Assembly (NCBI GenBank): GCA_041488395.1
Contig: JBGPPE010000118.1
Coordinates: forward strand, 1-7,774
Reading direction: 5' to 3'
Length of the DNA stretch: 7,774 nucleotides
DNA from: 39-52-133 sp041488395
GTDB taxonomy: Bacteria; Pseudomonadota; Gammaproteobacteria; Burkholderiales; Gallionellaceae
Below the pieces are notes generated by a model. It was not told the DNA's origin and did no database searches. It saw only the letters and a list, made by a program, of their open reading frames with translations. The first letter of the stretch is position 1. The number at the start of each line of letters is the position of its first letter. Position numbers and translations under genes: made by a program. This document shows, one piece after another, positions 1-6,090 of this stretch.

Positions 1-223
1 AGAAGGCGACGTAGCCGAGGTCGAGCAGGCCGGCGTAGCCCACCACGATGTTGAGGCCCAGCGCCAGCATGATGTAGAGCAGGGCAAAATCGACGATGCG
101 CACCCAGCCGCGCCCGAGCAGCGCCTCGGTGGCGAAGGGCAGCAGCATCAGCAGCAGACCCAGTGCGGCGAAGGCCAGCCAGGCCCGGTGCTTGTCGGAA
201 AGTGACTGCCATTTTTTAAGCAC
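1..223 (-). CDS. livM: LivM, branched-chain amino acid ABC transporter permease (N-terminal part only)
   Basis: This is the second inner-membrane permease of the LivKHMGF branched-chain amino acid importer. Only the first 74 codons are in the window; the rest lies past the left edge. The translation has a short basic N-terminus (LKKWQSLSDKHRAW), a hydrophobic first segment (FAALGLLLMLLPF), and then ALGLNIVVGYAGLLDLGYV, a conserved LivM motif. I chose the GTG at 223..221. It overlaps the end of livH by 8 nt, is preceded by a GGGGAAAGGG purine stretch, and no in-frame ATG occurs before the first membrane segment. The overlap implies translational coupling with livH. The ATP-binding subunits livG and livF would be expected next, outside the window. 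The family call is firm; the exact start is less so. Confidence 0.92.
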   Translation of the reverse strand, partial: MLKKWQSLSDKHRAWLAFAALGLLLMLLPFATEALLGRGWVRIVDFALLYIMLALGLNIVVGYAGLLDLGYVAF

Positions 224-1145
224 GCTCGGCCACCCTTTCCCCGAGCAGGCCGGAGGGACGCAAGATCAGCACGGCGATCAGCACGATAAAGGCGAACACG
301 TCCTGGTAGTTGCTGCCGAACACACCGCCCGTGAGCGCGCCGCTGTAACCCGCGCCTAGGCTCTCGATCAGGCCGAGCAGCACACCGCCCAGCATGGCCC
401 CGCGCAGGTTGCCGATGCCGCCGAGAACCGCAGCGGTAAAGGCTTTCAGGCCGAGCATAAAGCCCATGTAATAGTGCACGATGCCGTAGTTGGCGCTCAC
501 CATGATGCCGGCAATGGCAGCCAGCGCGGCGCCGACGATGAAGGTCATCGAGATTACGCCATTGACGTTAACCCCCATCAGCGCGGCCGCCGCCGGGTTC
601 TCCGCCACCGCGCGCATGGCGCGGCCGAGGCGGGTGCGGTGCACCAGCAGCAGCAGCCCGAGCATGATCAGGATGGCGACCAGCACGATGGCGACTTGCA
701 CCTCGTTGATCATGGCACCGCCGAGGCTATGCGCGGCATTGGGCAGCAGCTGCGGGAAGGGATGGTACTCGCGCCCCCAGATCATCATCGCCAGGGTCTG
801 CAGCACGATCGACACGCCGATGGCGGTGATCAGCGGGGCCAGGCGCGGCGCATTGCGCAGCGGGCGATAGGCGATGCGCTCGATGCCGTAGCCGAGCGCC
901 ATGCACACCGCCACCGCCGCCAGCACGCTGAGCAGCAGCACCAGCAGCGGCGACAGCGCGGCGGCCAGCAGCGCCTGCATGGTGGCCAGCGCCACCATCG
1001 CGCCGACCATCACCATTTCGCCGTGGGCGAAGTTGATCAGGCCGAGGATGCCGTACACCATGGTGTAGCCCAGCGCCACCAGGGCATACACGCTGCCCTG
1101 CACCAGCCCGTTGATTATTTGTTGCAGCAGAATTTCCACACGCAT
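216..1145 (-). CDS. livH: LivH, branched-chain amino acid ABC transporter permease
   Basis: This integral inner-membrane permease pairs with LivM to form the translocation channel for leucine, isoleucine and valine (family knowledge; substrates can be broader). The protein is strongly hydrophobic over its whole length, consistent with about eight membrane segments. It carries the LivH hallmark near its N-terminus: YALVALGYTMVYGILG followed by LINFAHGE. The C-terminal half has LKAFTAAVLGGIGNLRGAM, also typical. The ATG at 1145 gives 309 aa, close to E. coli LivH (308 aa), and its N-terminus MRVEILLQQIINGL aligns with that protein. An in-frame GTG 21 nt upstream lies inside a terminator-like hairpin and is less likely to be used. 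The ribosome-binding site is weak (GTGGG directly before the ATG). The gene ends inside the livM start. Confidence 0.96.
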   Translation of the reverse strand: MRVEILLQQIINGLVQGSVYALVALGYTMVYGILGLINFAHGEMVMVGAMVALATMQALLAAALSPLLVLLLSVLAAVAVCMALGYGIERIAYRPLRNAPRLAPLITAIGVSIVLQTLAMMIWGREYHPFPQLLPNAAHSLGGAMINEVQVAIVLVAILIMLGLLLLVHRTRLGRAMRAVAENPAAAALMGVNVNGVISMTFIVGAALAAIAGIMVSANYGIVHYYMGFMLGLKAFTAAVLGGIGNLRGAMLGGVLLGLIESLGAGYSGALTGGVFGSNYQDVFAFIVLIAVLILRPSGLLGERVAERA

Positions 1146-1150
1146 CCCAC

Positions 1151-1180
1151 AATAAAAAAGCGACACGTACTGTGTCGCTT
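1151..1180 (-). terminator. Hairpin plus T-tract between livK and livH (partial terminator / attenuator)
   Basis: Read on the minus strand this is a 9-bp perfect stem, AAGCGACAC with GTGTCGCTT, around a 5-nt loop (AGTAC), followed directly by TTTTATT. That is the form of an intrinsic terminator. It sits inside the livK-livH gap, before the permease genes, so if it works it stops only part of the transcripts. The expected effect is more binding protein than permease, as is common in binding-protein-dependent ABC operons. The stem is of moderate strength because its base is A-T. It could also be a 3' stabilising hairpin after processing. Confidence 0.75.
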
Positions 1181-1199
1181 AATGTCTGATCTTACCTCA

Positions 1200-2375
1200 T
1201 CAATGCGCCGCGCCGCCCAGTGTTTCGACGGCCTGCCACTTGCCCTGCTGCACGCGATACAGGGTAATGGCGCCGCCCTTGAGATCGCCCTTGTCGTCAA
1301 AGGTAATCTGCGCGGTGACACCGTCATGCCTGATCTTCGCCACTTCCGGCAGGTACTTGGCCGATTCGGCCGAGCCGGCTTTCTGCATCGCGTCTATCAT
1401 CACGTTGACCGCGTCGTAGCAGTAAGGCGCGTACAGCTGGATCGGCTGCTTGAATTTTGCTTCGTAGCGTTTTGCGAAATCGCGTCCGCCCGGCATCTTG
1501 TCCAGCGGCACACCGGGCAGCGAGGCATACATGCCTTCGGCTGCAGCGCCGGCCAGCTCGATCATCTTGGGGGTGTAGCCGCCGTCTGCCATCATGAAAG
1601 TGGCATTCAAACCAAGCGACTTGAGCTGCTTGACCAGGGGTACACCCTGCGGGTCCATGCCGCCGTAGAACAGCAGGTCAGGCTGCTTGCCCTTGATCGA
1701 AGTCAGCACTGCGGTGAAGTCCACCGCCTTGTCGGTGGTGTATTCGTGCGCCACGATTTGCGCGCCACTGGCCTGCGCCGCCTTGATGAATTCATCCGCA
1801 ATGCCCTGGCCATACGCGGTGCGATCATCGATCACCGCGATGGTTTTGCCATGCAGATTTTTCGCGGCAAACTCGCCCAGCACGCGGCCCTGCTGCGCAT
1901 CGTTGGACATCACGCGGAAGGCGTTCTTGTAGCCCTGTGCGGTGTATTTCACCGCGGTGGCAGAAGGGGAGATTTGTACGATGCCGTTGTCGTTGTAGAT
2001 GCGCGAGGCGGGGATGGTGGTGCCGGAATTGAGGTGACCGATGACACCGTTGACCCTGGCATCCACCAGCTTCTGCGCCACGATGGTGGCGGTTTTCGGG
2101 TCGGTCTGGTCGTCCTCGCTGAGCAGCTCGAAGCGCGCCTTGCGCCCGCCTATCATGATGCCCTTGGCATTGGCATCTTCGATCGCCATGCGCGTGCCGT
2201 TCTCGTTGTCCTTGCCGATGTGCGCCTGCGGGCCGGTAAGCGGCGCGGCTGCGCCTATCCTGACGACCAGTTCATCGCCAGCCGCGTCGGCTTTGGGTGC
2301 TTCGGATTTGTTGCAGGCGCTCAGGGAAAGGGCCAGCAAGGCGGTAAGCAATAAGGCGTTGGAATTACGTAACAT
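1200..2375 (-). CDS. livK: LivK/LivJ-type branched-chain amino acid substrate-binding protein, predicted lipoprotein
   Basis: This is the extracytoplasmic solute-binding component that captures leucine, isoleucine, valine or related amino acids and delivers them to LivHM. From the ATG at 2375 the product is 391 aa. The N-terminus has Arg3, a hydrophobic core, and a lipobox L18-S19-A20-C21, so the mature protein should be lipid-anchored at Cys21. The mature part begins with VVRIGAAAPLTGPQAHIG, the typical first strand and ligand loop of periplasmic binding protein family 6. It also has SEDDQTDPKTA, GVIGHLNSGTTIPAS, DDRTAYGQGIADEF and YAPYCYDAVN, all characteristic of LivJ/LivK. The ATG start lies about 24 nt after the predicted transcription start but lacks a clear Shine-Dalgarno. 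An in-frame TTG at 2414 has AGGAGG 9 nt upstream and would add 13 residues. The family is certain; whether it is nearer LivJ or LivK cannot be told by eye. Confidence 0.95.
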   Translation of the reverse strand: MLRNSNALLLTALLALSLSACNKSEAPKADAAGDELVVRIGAAAPLTGPQAHIGKDNENGTRMAIEDANAKGIMIGGRKARFELLSEDDQTDPKTATIVAQKLVDARVNGVIGHLNSGTTIPASRIYNDNGIVQISPSATAVKYTAQGYKNAFRVMSNDAQQGRVLGEFAAKNLHGKTIAVIDDRTAYGQGIADEFIKAAQASGAQIVAHEYTTDKAVDFTAVLTSIKGKQPDLLFYGGMDPQGVPLVKQLKSLGLNATFMMADGGYTPKMIELAGAAAEGMYASLPGVPLDKMPGGRDFAKRYEAKFKQPIQLYAPYCYDAVNVMIDAMQKAGSAESAKYLPEVAKIRHDGVTAQITFDDKGDLKGGAITLYRVQQGKWQAVETLGGAAH

Positions 2376-2405
2376 GGTGGAGAGTGCCCGCAAAATAAGG
2401 CTGGG

Positions 2406-2435
2406 ATTATGCAAAGCGGCTGCCCTCCTTGTCAA
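2406..2435 (-). promoter_or_regulatory. Sigma70-type promoter for livKHM
   Basis: On the minus strand there is a perfect -35 box TTGACA (2435..2430), an 18-nt spacer, and a -10 box CATAAT (2411..2406; five of six matches to consensus). The predicted transcription start is near 2399, about 24 nt before the livK ATG. The promoter lies just after the terminator of the upstream cytochrome gene, so livKHM looks like an independent transcription unit. I saw no obvious operator palindrome next to it. Confidence 0.8.
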
Positions 2436-2483
2436 TTTTCATTCACCCGCATATTTTCCGCGCGCGCCGCTAACGCCCCCGGC

Positions 2484-2514
2484 AAAAAATAAAGCCGGCA
2501 TGGGCCGGCTTTAT
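2484..2514 (-). terminator. Intrinsic terminator after the lipoprotein cytochrome c gene
   Basis: Read on the minus strand this is a perfect 11-bp stem, ATAAAGCCGGC with GCCGGCTTTAT, closed by a CCAT tetraloop and followed by TTTTT. The T-tract is on the minus-strand side only, so it ends transcription coming from the cytochrome gene at 2545-3006. It insulates that gene from the livK promoter. Confidence 0.92.
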
Positions 2515-2544
2515 CTGGTCACCACTGCACTCGGTCGGGGCTGC

Positions 2545-3006
2545 TTATTTCGCCAGTCCAACCACAAAATGCACCAGCGCCTTGATGTCATCGTCCTTGA
2601 TGGCTGGTGCGTTGGCCGGCATCGGCATGGTACCCCACACACCGGCGCCACCTTTGGATACTTTCAGGATCAGGCCTTCTTCCACTGGATATTTTTTGCC
2701 GGCAAACTCGTAGTAGCCTTGTGCCTTATATTTCGTGGCAACTTCTGTCCAGGATGGCCCGAGCATTTTCTTGTCGATGGCATGACAGGCGGCGCAGTTG
2801 CTCTTCTTGGCCAGCACCGGCATGCCGTCCGCTTCTATCTCGCCCAAATCGCCGGGGACTGCCGCTTTGGCAGCCGCCGCTTTTGCCGCGGCTGGCGCTG
2901 CAGCCGGGGCAGCCGAAGTTGCTGCTGTATCTTCTTTCTTGCCGCAAGCCGAGAGCAGCAGCGCAAGAGTGATCAAGGCAAGCGATTGTTTAAAAACTCG
3001 TGTCAT
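2545..3006 (-). CDS. Lipid-anchored class I cytochrome c (c551/c552-like)
   Basis: This is a 153-residue c-type cytochrome, probably a membrane-tethered periplasmic electron carrier. A signal peptide ends in the lipobox L18-S19-A20-C21; Gly at +2 would favour outer-membrane sorting under the E. coli rule. A flexible Ala/Lys/Pro-rich linker follows (about residues 27-50), then one haem domain. The haem is attached at C71-A-A-C74-H75. The distal ligand should be Met129 in WGTMPMPAN, by analogy to the PMPPN of Pseudomonas c551. Compared with its neighbour at 3074-3391 it has an extra loop around residues 97-110 (GYYEFAGKKYPVEE). The ATG at 3006 has AAAGGA 8 nt upstream. It is flanked by intrinsic terminators on both sides. 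I found no convincing promoter in the 67-nt gap before it, so read-through from the other cytochrome gene is possible. Its redox partner is unknown. Confidence 0.93.
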   Translation of the reverse strand: MTRVFKQSLALITLALLLSACGKKEDTAATSAAPAAAPAAAKAAAAKAAVPGDLGEIEADGMPVLAKKSNCAACHAIDKKMLGPSWTEVATKYKAQGYYEFAGKKYPVEEGLILKVSKGGAGVWGTMPMPANAPAIKDDDIKALVHFVVGLAK

Positions 3007-3036
3007 CTCAGTCGTCCTTTATTGTTAATTCATATG

Positions 3037-3064
3037 AAAAATGCCGCCCTGGCAGGGCGGCATT
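3037..3064 (-). terminator. Intrinsic terminator after the soluble cytochrome c gene
   Basis: On the minus strand this is a perfect 11-bp stem, AATGCCGCCCT with AGGGCGGCATT, with a 3-nt loop (GCC). A short run of Ts follows, five in total including the last two of the stem. It begins 9 nt beyond the stop codon of the 3074-3391 gene. The T-tract is short, so some read-through into the next cytochrome gene is plausible. Confidence 0.82.
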
Positions 3065-3073
3065 CAGGCAAGG

Positions 3074-3391
3074 TTAATTGGCCAGGCCGGCAATAAATGT
3101 GGCCAGCTTTTTGATCTCCGCATCGGAAGCCCCCATGCCTTTGGGTGGCATCGTGCCCAGCTTCCAGCCGAAAGCACCACCCTTGGTTACACTGGCAGCA
3201 ATTTTGTCAGCGGCTTCCGCATCACCCTTATACTTTTTGGAAACTTCCATCCAGGCCGGGCCGATCACTTTCTTGTCGATCGCATGGCAGGCGCTGCATT
3301 TGGCCTTGCCCTCGGGCGGCATGTCTGCTGCCACGGCACTCCCTGCAAACAACAATCCTGCTGCGGCCAAACTTGCAAAAGCTGATTTCAT
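3074..3391 (-). CDS. Periplasmic class I cytochrome c551/c552
   Basis: This is a small soluble periplasmic electron-transfer protein of 105 aa. A classical signal peptide (Lys2, hydrophobic core, GSAVAA) is probably cut around residues 21-22, leaving a mature domain of about 83 aa, the usual size of c551/c552. The haem is bound at C32-S-A-C35-H36 in CSACHAIDKKVIGPAW, and the distal ligand is probably Met81 in LGTMPPKG. The C-terminal helix is IKKLATFIAGLAN. The ATG at 3391 has GGAGAG about 6 nt upstream. The protein is clearly paralogous to the lipoprotein cytochrome just downstream: both share CxACHAIDKK, GP(A/S)W and a GLA(N/K) end. Proteins of this group carry electrons to terminal oxidases or reductases; which pathway applies here cannot be read from the window. 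Confidence 0.95.
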   Translation of the reverse strand: MKSAFASLAAAGLLFAGSAVAADMPPEGKAKCSACHAIDKKVIGPAWMEVSKKYKGDAEAADKIAASVTKGGAFGWKLGTMPPKGMGASDAEIKKLATFIAGLAN

Positions 3392-3554
3392 AATCTCTCC
3401 AGTGTCAGGGTAATTTATTATCGAGTCGCGCTTACAGCGTGCTTTTTAGCATGAACAAGCCAAATAACCAAGTTCAGCATATGGCAATTCAGTTAACGCG
3501 CCCTCGGGGCATTGGTTGACCTCTTCCACTCAGTGCTGCAGCAAGCAGACAGCC
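3392..3554 (-). promoter_or_regulatory. Intergenic gap with a possible promoter for the cytochrome c genes
   Basis: This 163-nt gap separates the Cys/His-repeat gene from the soluble cytochrome gene and has no credible ORF. A candidate promoter on the minus strand is TTGGTT (3471..3466), a 17-nt spacer, and TAAAAA (3448..3443), directly preceded by TGC as in an extended -10 element. The match to consensus is weak (three and four of six). I found no hairpin with a T-tract after the 3555 stop codon, so read-through from the upstream operon is also possible. I saw no FNR-like TTGAT-N4-ATCAA site. Confidence 0.3.
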
Positions 3555-3989
3555 TTACTTGGGCAACTTTGCCGTGCTGGCCACATGTTTCGCCGGATCG
3601 CAGGCCTCGTGCTCAAGTTTCGCGTCATGCTCGTACTTGCATTTCTCGCCATGCTTTTCCGCGCACTCTTTTTCTCCGGCACATTTCTTCTTGTCATGCG
3701 GGTCGCAGCCGTCGTGCGCCTTGTTCATCGCACCCATGTGCACCTTGTCGTGCGGATAAGGGCAGGGCTCGCCGTCCTTGCCCATGCCACCCTGCACGGC
3801 ATCCTTGTTCGGCTTGTGCATCGGGCAATCGTCACTCTGTTCGCCCAATGCAGCAGCACCTTTATCCGCAGCAGCGGATTCCTTCAGCGCCGGCTGATTT
3901 TTTGCCGCCTCGGCTTCCGCCGCCATTACCGCCCCCGCGCACAGCGAGCCTGCCACCATGAGTGCTGCCATCCATTTCTTTACCTGCAT
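3555..3989 (-). CDS. Exported Cys/His-repeat protein, putative periplasmic metal-binding protein
   Basis: I do not recognise this 144-residue protein as a named family. A Sec signal peptide is evident (VKK, hydrophobic core, cleavage near AVMA-A at residue 23 or 24). An Ala-rich spacer follows to about residue 50. The remainder is hydrophilic and rich in Lys, Asp, Glu, Cys and His, with little hydrophobic core. It has seven Cys (55, 76, 95, 103, 109, 117, 130) and nine His. Six of the Cys fall in Cys-x(2-4)-His units: CPMH, CPYPH, CDPH, CAEKH, CKYEH and CDPAKH. This suggests binding of soft or borderline metals (Cu, Zn, Ni, Cd) or haem-independent redox buffering in the periplasm; that is inference. 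The ATG at 3989 has AAAGGG 8 nt upstream. The gene starts 30 nt after the DUF255 gene, so the two are probably co-transcribed. Confidence 0.85.
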   Translation of the reverse strand: MQVKKWMAALMVAGSLCAGAVMAAEAEAAKNQPALKESAAADKGAAALGEQSDDCPMHKPNKDAVQGGMGKDGEPCPYPHDKVHMGAMNKAHDGCDPHDKKKCAGEKECAEKHGEKCKYEHDAKLEHEACDPAKHVASTAKLPK

Positions 3990-4019
3990 TTCATGTTCCC
4001 TTTCACAATTAATTACGGT

Positions 4020-6053
4020 TTAAATTTCTTGCTGCAGTGCCGCACGCAGCTCGGCAATGTCATGCATCGCCGGGTAACACTGCGTCCCGCGGCACAGCCA
4101 TGCTGACGCAGTCAGACTGAGCGGCCGCCGCAAAGTTTCCGGCAGGTCGGGATAATTTTCCTGCAAGGCGACGCTGAACAACCTGGCGCCATAGATGTCA
4201 CGCAATGCAGCCTGCCACTCCTGCAGGCTGGTTTCCTGCCCGCACAAGATCAGCACCGGCAGCGGCACCAGCACCTCCTGCAGCACGCTCAGCATGCTGG
4301 CAAACCCGCCCGGATATCGCGCCAGTTCAGGATAACTGCTGCGCAGCGCGCGCTCTGCTGCCGCGACATAGTGCGCCTCGCCGACCAGGTGCCCCAGGCG
4401 CAGCAGCGCGCGTGCCGCCACGGCATTGCCGCTGGGTGTGGCACTGTCATGCAAAGGTTTGGGCCGCTGGATCAGGGCCTCGTGATCATGCGAGGTAAAG
4501 TAGAAGTCGCCGCGCTCGTCATCGAGAAACTTGGCCAGCAGTACCTCGGCCATCTCCAGCGCCCAGTGCAGGTCGCCGCTGCTGAATGCCGCCTGCAGCA
4601 ACTCCAGCTGCGCTTCCAGCATGAAGGCATAATCGTCCAGATAGGCATTCAGCCGCGTCTGGCCGTCCTTGTGCACAGCCTGCATGCGACCATTGCGCCA
4701 CAGCGTGTCATGCACAAACCGGGCCGCATTTTGCGCCGAGCGCAGCCAGTCGTCGCGAGCGCACACCCGTGCGGCATGCGCCATGCCCTTGATCATCAGC
4801 CCGTTCCACGAGGTGAGTATCTTTTCGTCGCGCCCGGGGCGCACACGCAGTTCACGCGCAGCCAGCAGTTTGGCGCGCGCACTGGCCAGCAGTTTGGCGC
4901 ATTCATCCTCGCTGCTGCCCAGCTGCTGCGCCACTGCCGCCAGCGTGCGCGCCACACGCAAGTGCCAATGCCCTTCAAAGTTGGCTGGCTCGTCCAGGCC
5001 GTAATAGCGCTGGCACACGGCATACTCGGCGGCATCCAGTGCAGCGCGCATGGCCTCGTTCGACCACACATAGAACTTGCCTTCCTCATGCTCCGAATCG
5101 GCATCCTGCGTGGAATAATAACCGCCTGCTGTGGCCTGCATTTCGCGCATGACCCAGGCTGCCGTTTCTTCGGCAACGCGCAGGAACAAAGGGTTTTTGG
5201 TCAGCACCCAGGCATCTGCATACAGCGGCAGCAGTTGCGCATTGTCGTAAAGCATTTTCTCGAAGTGCGGAATCTCCCAGCGCTCGTCCACGCTGTAGCG
5301 AAAAAAACCGCCGCCGAGCTGATCGAACACGCCGCCCTGCGCCATACGCTCCAGCGTGTGCAATGCCATGTGGCTGATGCTTGCATCGCCCCTGCTGTCC
5401 CCCGCACGCAGGCACAGCTCGATATCTTCGGGATGCGGGAATTTGGGTGCGCCGCCAAAGCCGCCATATTGCTGGTCGAAATTTCGCGCCATCTCGTGCA
5501 TGGCAGCATCCACTGGGTGCGCCGTCATCTCGCCATCGGCAGGCTGAATCACGGCCTGATTCAGCGCCTGGGTCAGGTTGATGCCCTCGCCCTCGATCTG
5601 CGCCTGTTCCACCCGGTAAAAATGCGCGACGCGCTGCAGCAGGTCGGCGAAGCCAGGCAGCTGGTAACGCGAGGTCTTGGGGAAATAGGTGCCGCCAAAA
5701 AACGGCTGCTGTTGCGGCGTGAGAAACATGGTGAGCGGCCAGCCGCCGGGGCGGCCGGCCATCAGTGAGTGCGCAGCCTGGTAGATGTGGTCGAGGTCGG
5801 GACGCTCTTCGCGGTCCACCTTGATGTTGATGAAGTGTTCGTTCATCAGCGCGGCCACTTCCGTGTCCTCGAACGATTCGTGCGCCATCACATGGCACCA
5901 GTGACAGGCCGAATAGCCGATGGACAGCAGGATGGGCTTGTTCTGCGCGCGCGCCAGCTGCAGCGCGGTTTCGCCCCACGGATACCAGTCCACCGGGTTA
6001 TCCGCATGCTGCAACAGATAGGGCGAGGTTTCCTGGGCAAGGTGGTTGGACAT
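4020..6053 (-). CDS. DUF255 / YyaL-SPATA20 family protein with thioredoxin-like domain
   Basis: This is a 677-residue protein of the conserved YyaL family (SPATA20 in animals), whose biochemical role is not established. The N-terminal part (about residues 1-165) is a thioredoxin-like domain. It has the family signatures NPVDWYPWG (19-27), C50-H-W-C53 in GYSACHWCHVM, KVDREERPDLDHIY and GGWPLTMFLTP, then FFGGTYFP. The rest resembles an (alpha/alpha)6 sugar-epimerase/glycosidase fold, with GGFGGAPKFPHP (197-208), IPHFEKMLYDNAQL (261-274), QDADSEHEEGKFYVW (316-330) and EKILTSWNGLMIKG (410-423). No signal peptide is visible, so it should be cytoplasmic. Length is normal and there is no frameshift. 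The ATG at 6053 has AAGGAG 7 nt upstream. It lies 37 nt after ilvD with no terminator between them, and 30 nt before the Cys/His-repeat gene. Confidence 0.95.
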   Translation of the reverse strand: MSNHLAQETSPYLLQHADNPVDWYPWGETALQLARAQNKPILLSIGYSACHWCHVMAHESFEDTEVAALMNEHFINIKVDREERPDLDHIYQAAHSLMAGRPGGWPLTMFLTPQQQPFFGGTYFPKTSRYQLPGFADLLQRVAHFYRVEQAQIEGEGINLTQALNQAVIQPADGEMTAHPVDAAMHEMARNFDQQYGGFGGAPKFPHPEDIELCLRAGDSRGDASISHMALHTLERMAQGGVFDQLGGGFFRYSVDERWEIPHFEKMLYDNAQLLPLYADAWVLTKNPLFLRVAEETAAWVMREMQATAGGYYSTQDADSEHEEGKFYVWSNEAMRAALDAAEYAVCQRYYGLDEPANFEGHWHLRVARTLAAVAQQLGSSEDECAKLLASARAKLLAARELRVRPGRDEKILTSWNGLMIKGMAHAARVCARDDWLRSAQNAARFVHDTLWRNGRMQAVHKDGQTRLNAYLDDYAFMLEAQLELLQAAFSSGDLHWALEMAEVLLAKFLDDERGDFYFTSHDHEALIQRPKPLHDSATPSGNAVAARALLRLGHLVGEAHYVAAAERALRSSYPELARYPGGFASMLSVLQEVLVPLPVLILCGQETSLQEWQAALRDIYGARLFSVALQENYPDLPETLRRPLSLTASAWLCRGTQCYPAMHDIAELRAALQQEI

Positions 6054-6090
6054 GGCTATGCTCCTTGTTTACCCCCTGCGCAGGCTGCGC

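Noticed and set aside
474..2354. Long plus-strand ORF (626 codons) across livH and livK
   Set aside because: It is antisense to two well-recognised genes, and its translation is His/Gln/Arg-rich low-complexity sequence typical of the reverse of GC-rich coding DNA.
3481..3554. Possible terminator after the Cys/His-repeat gene
   Set aside because: Only very short stems (GCCC-CGA-GGGC, and the palindrome TGCTGCAGCA) are present, and neither is followed by a T-run.
4371..5768. Plus-strand ORF (465 codons) opposite the DUF255 gene
   Set aside because: It is antisense to a gene with conserved family motifs throughout; its translation has no recognisable domain and there is no supporting start context.
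6054..6090. GCGCAGCCTGCGC hairpin between ilvD and the DUF255 gene as a terminator
   Set aside because: Only four base pairs can form around a realistic loop and no T-tract follows. The gap instead carries the DUF255 ribosome-binding site.
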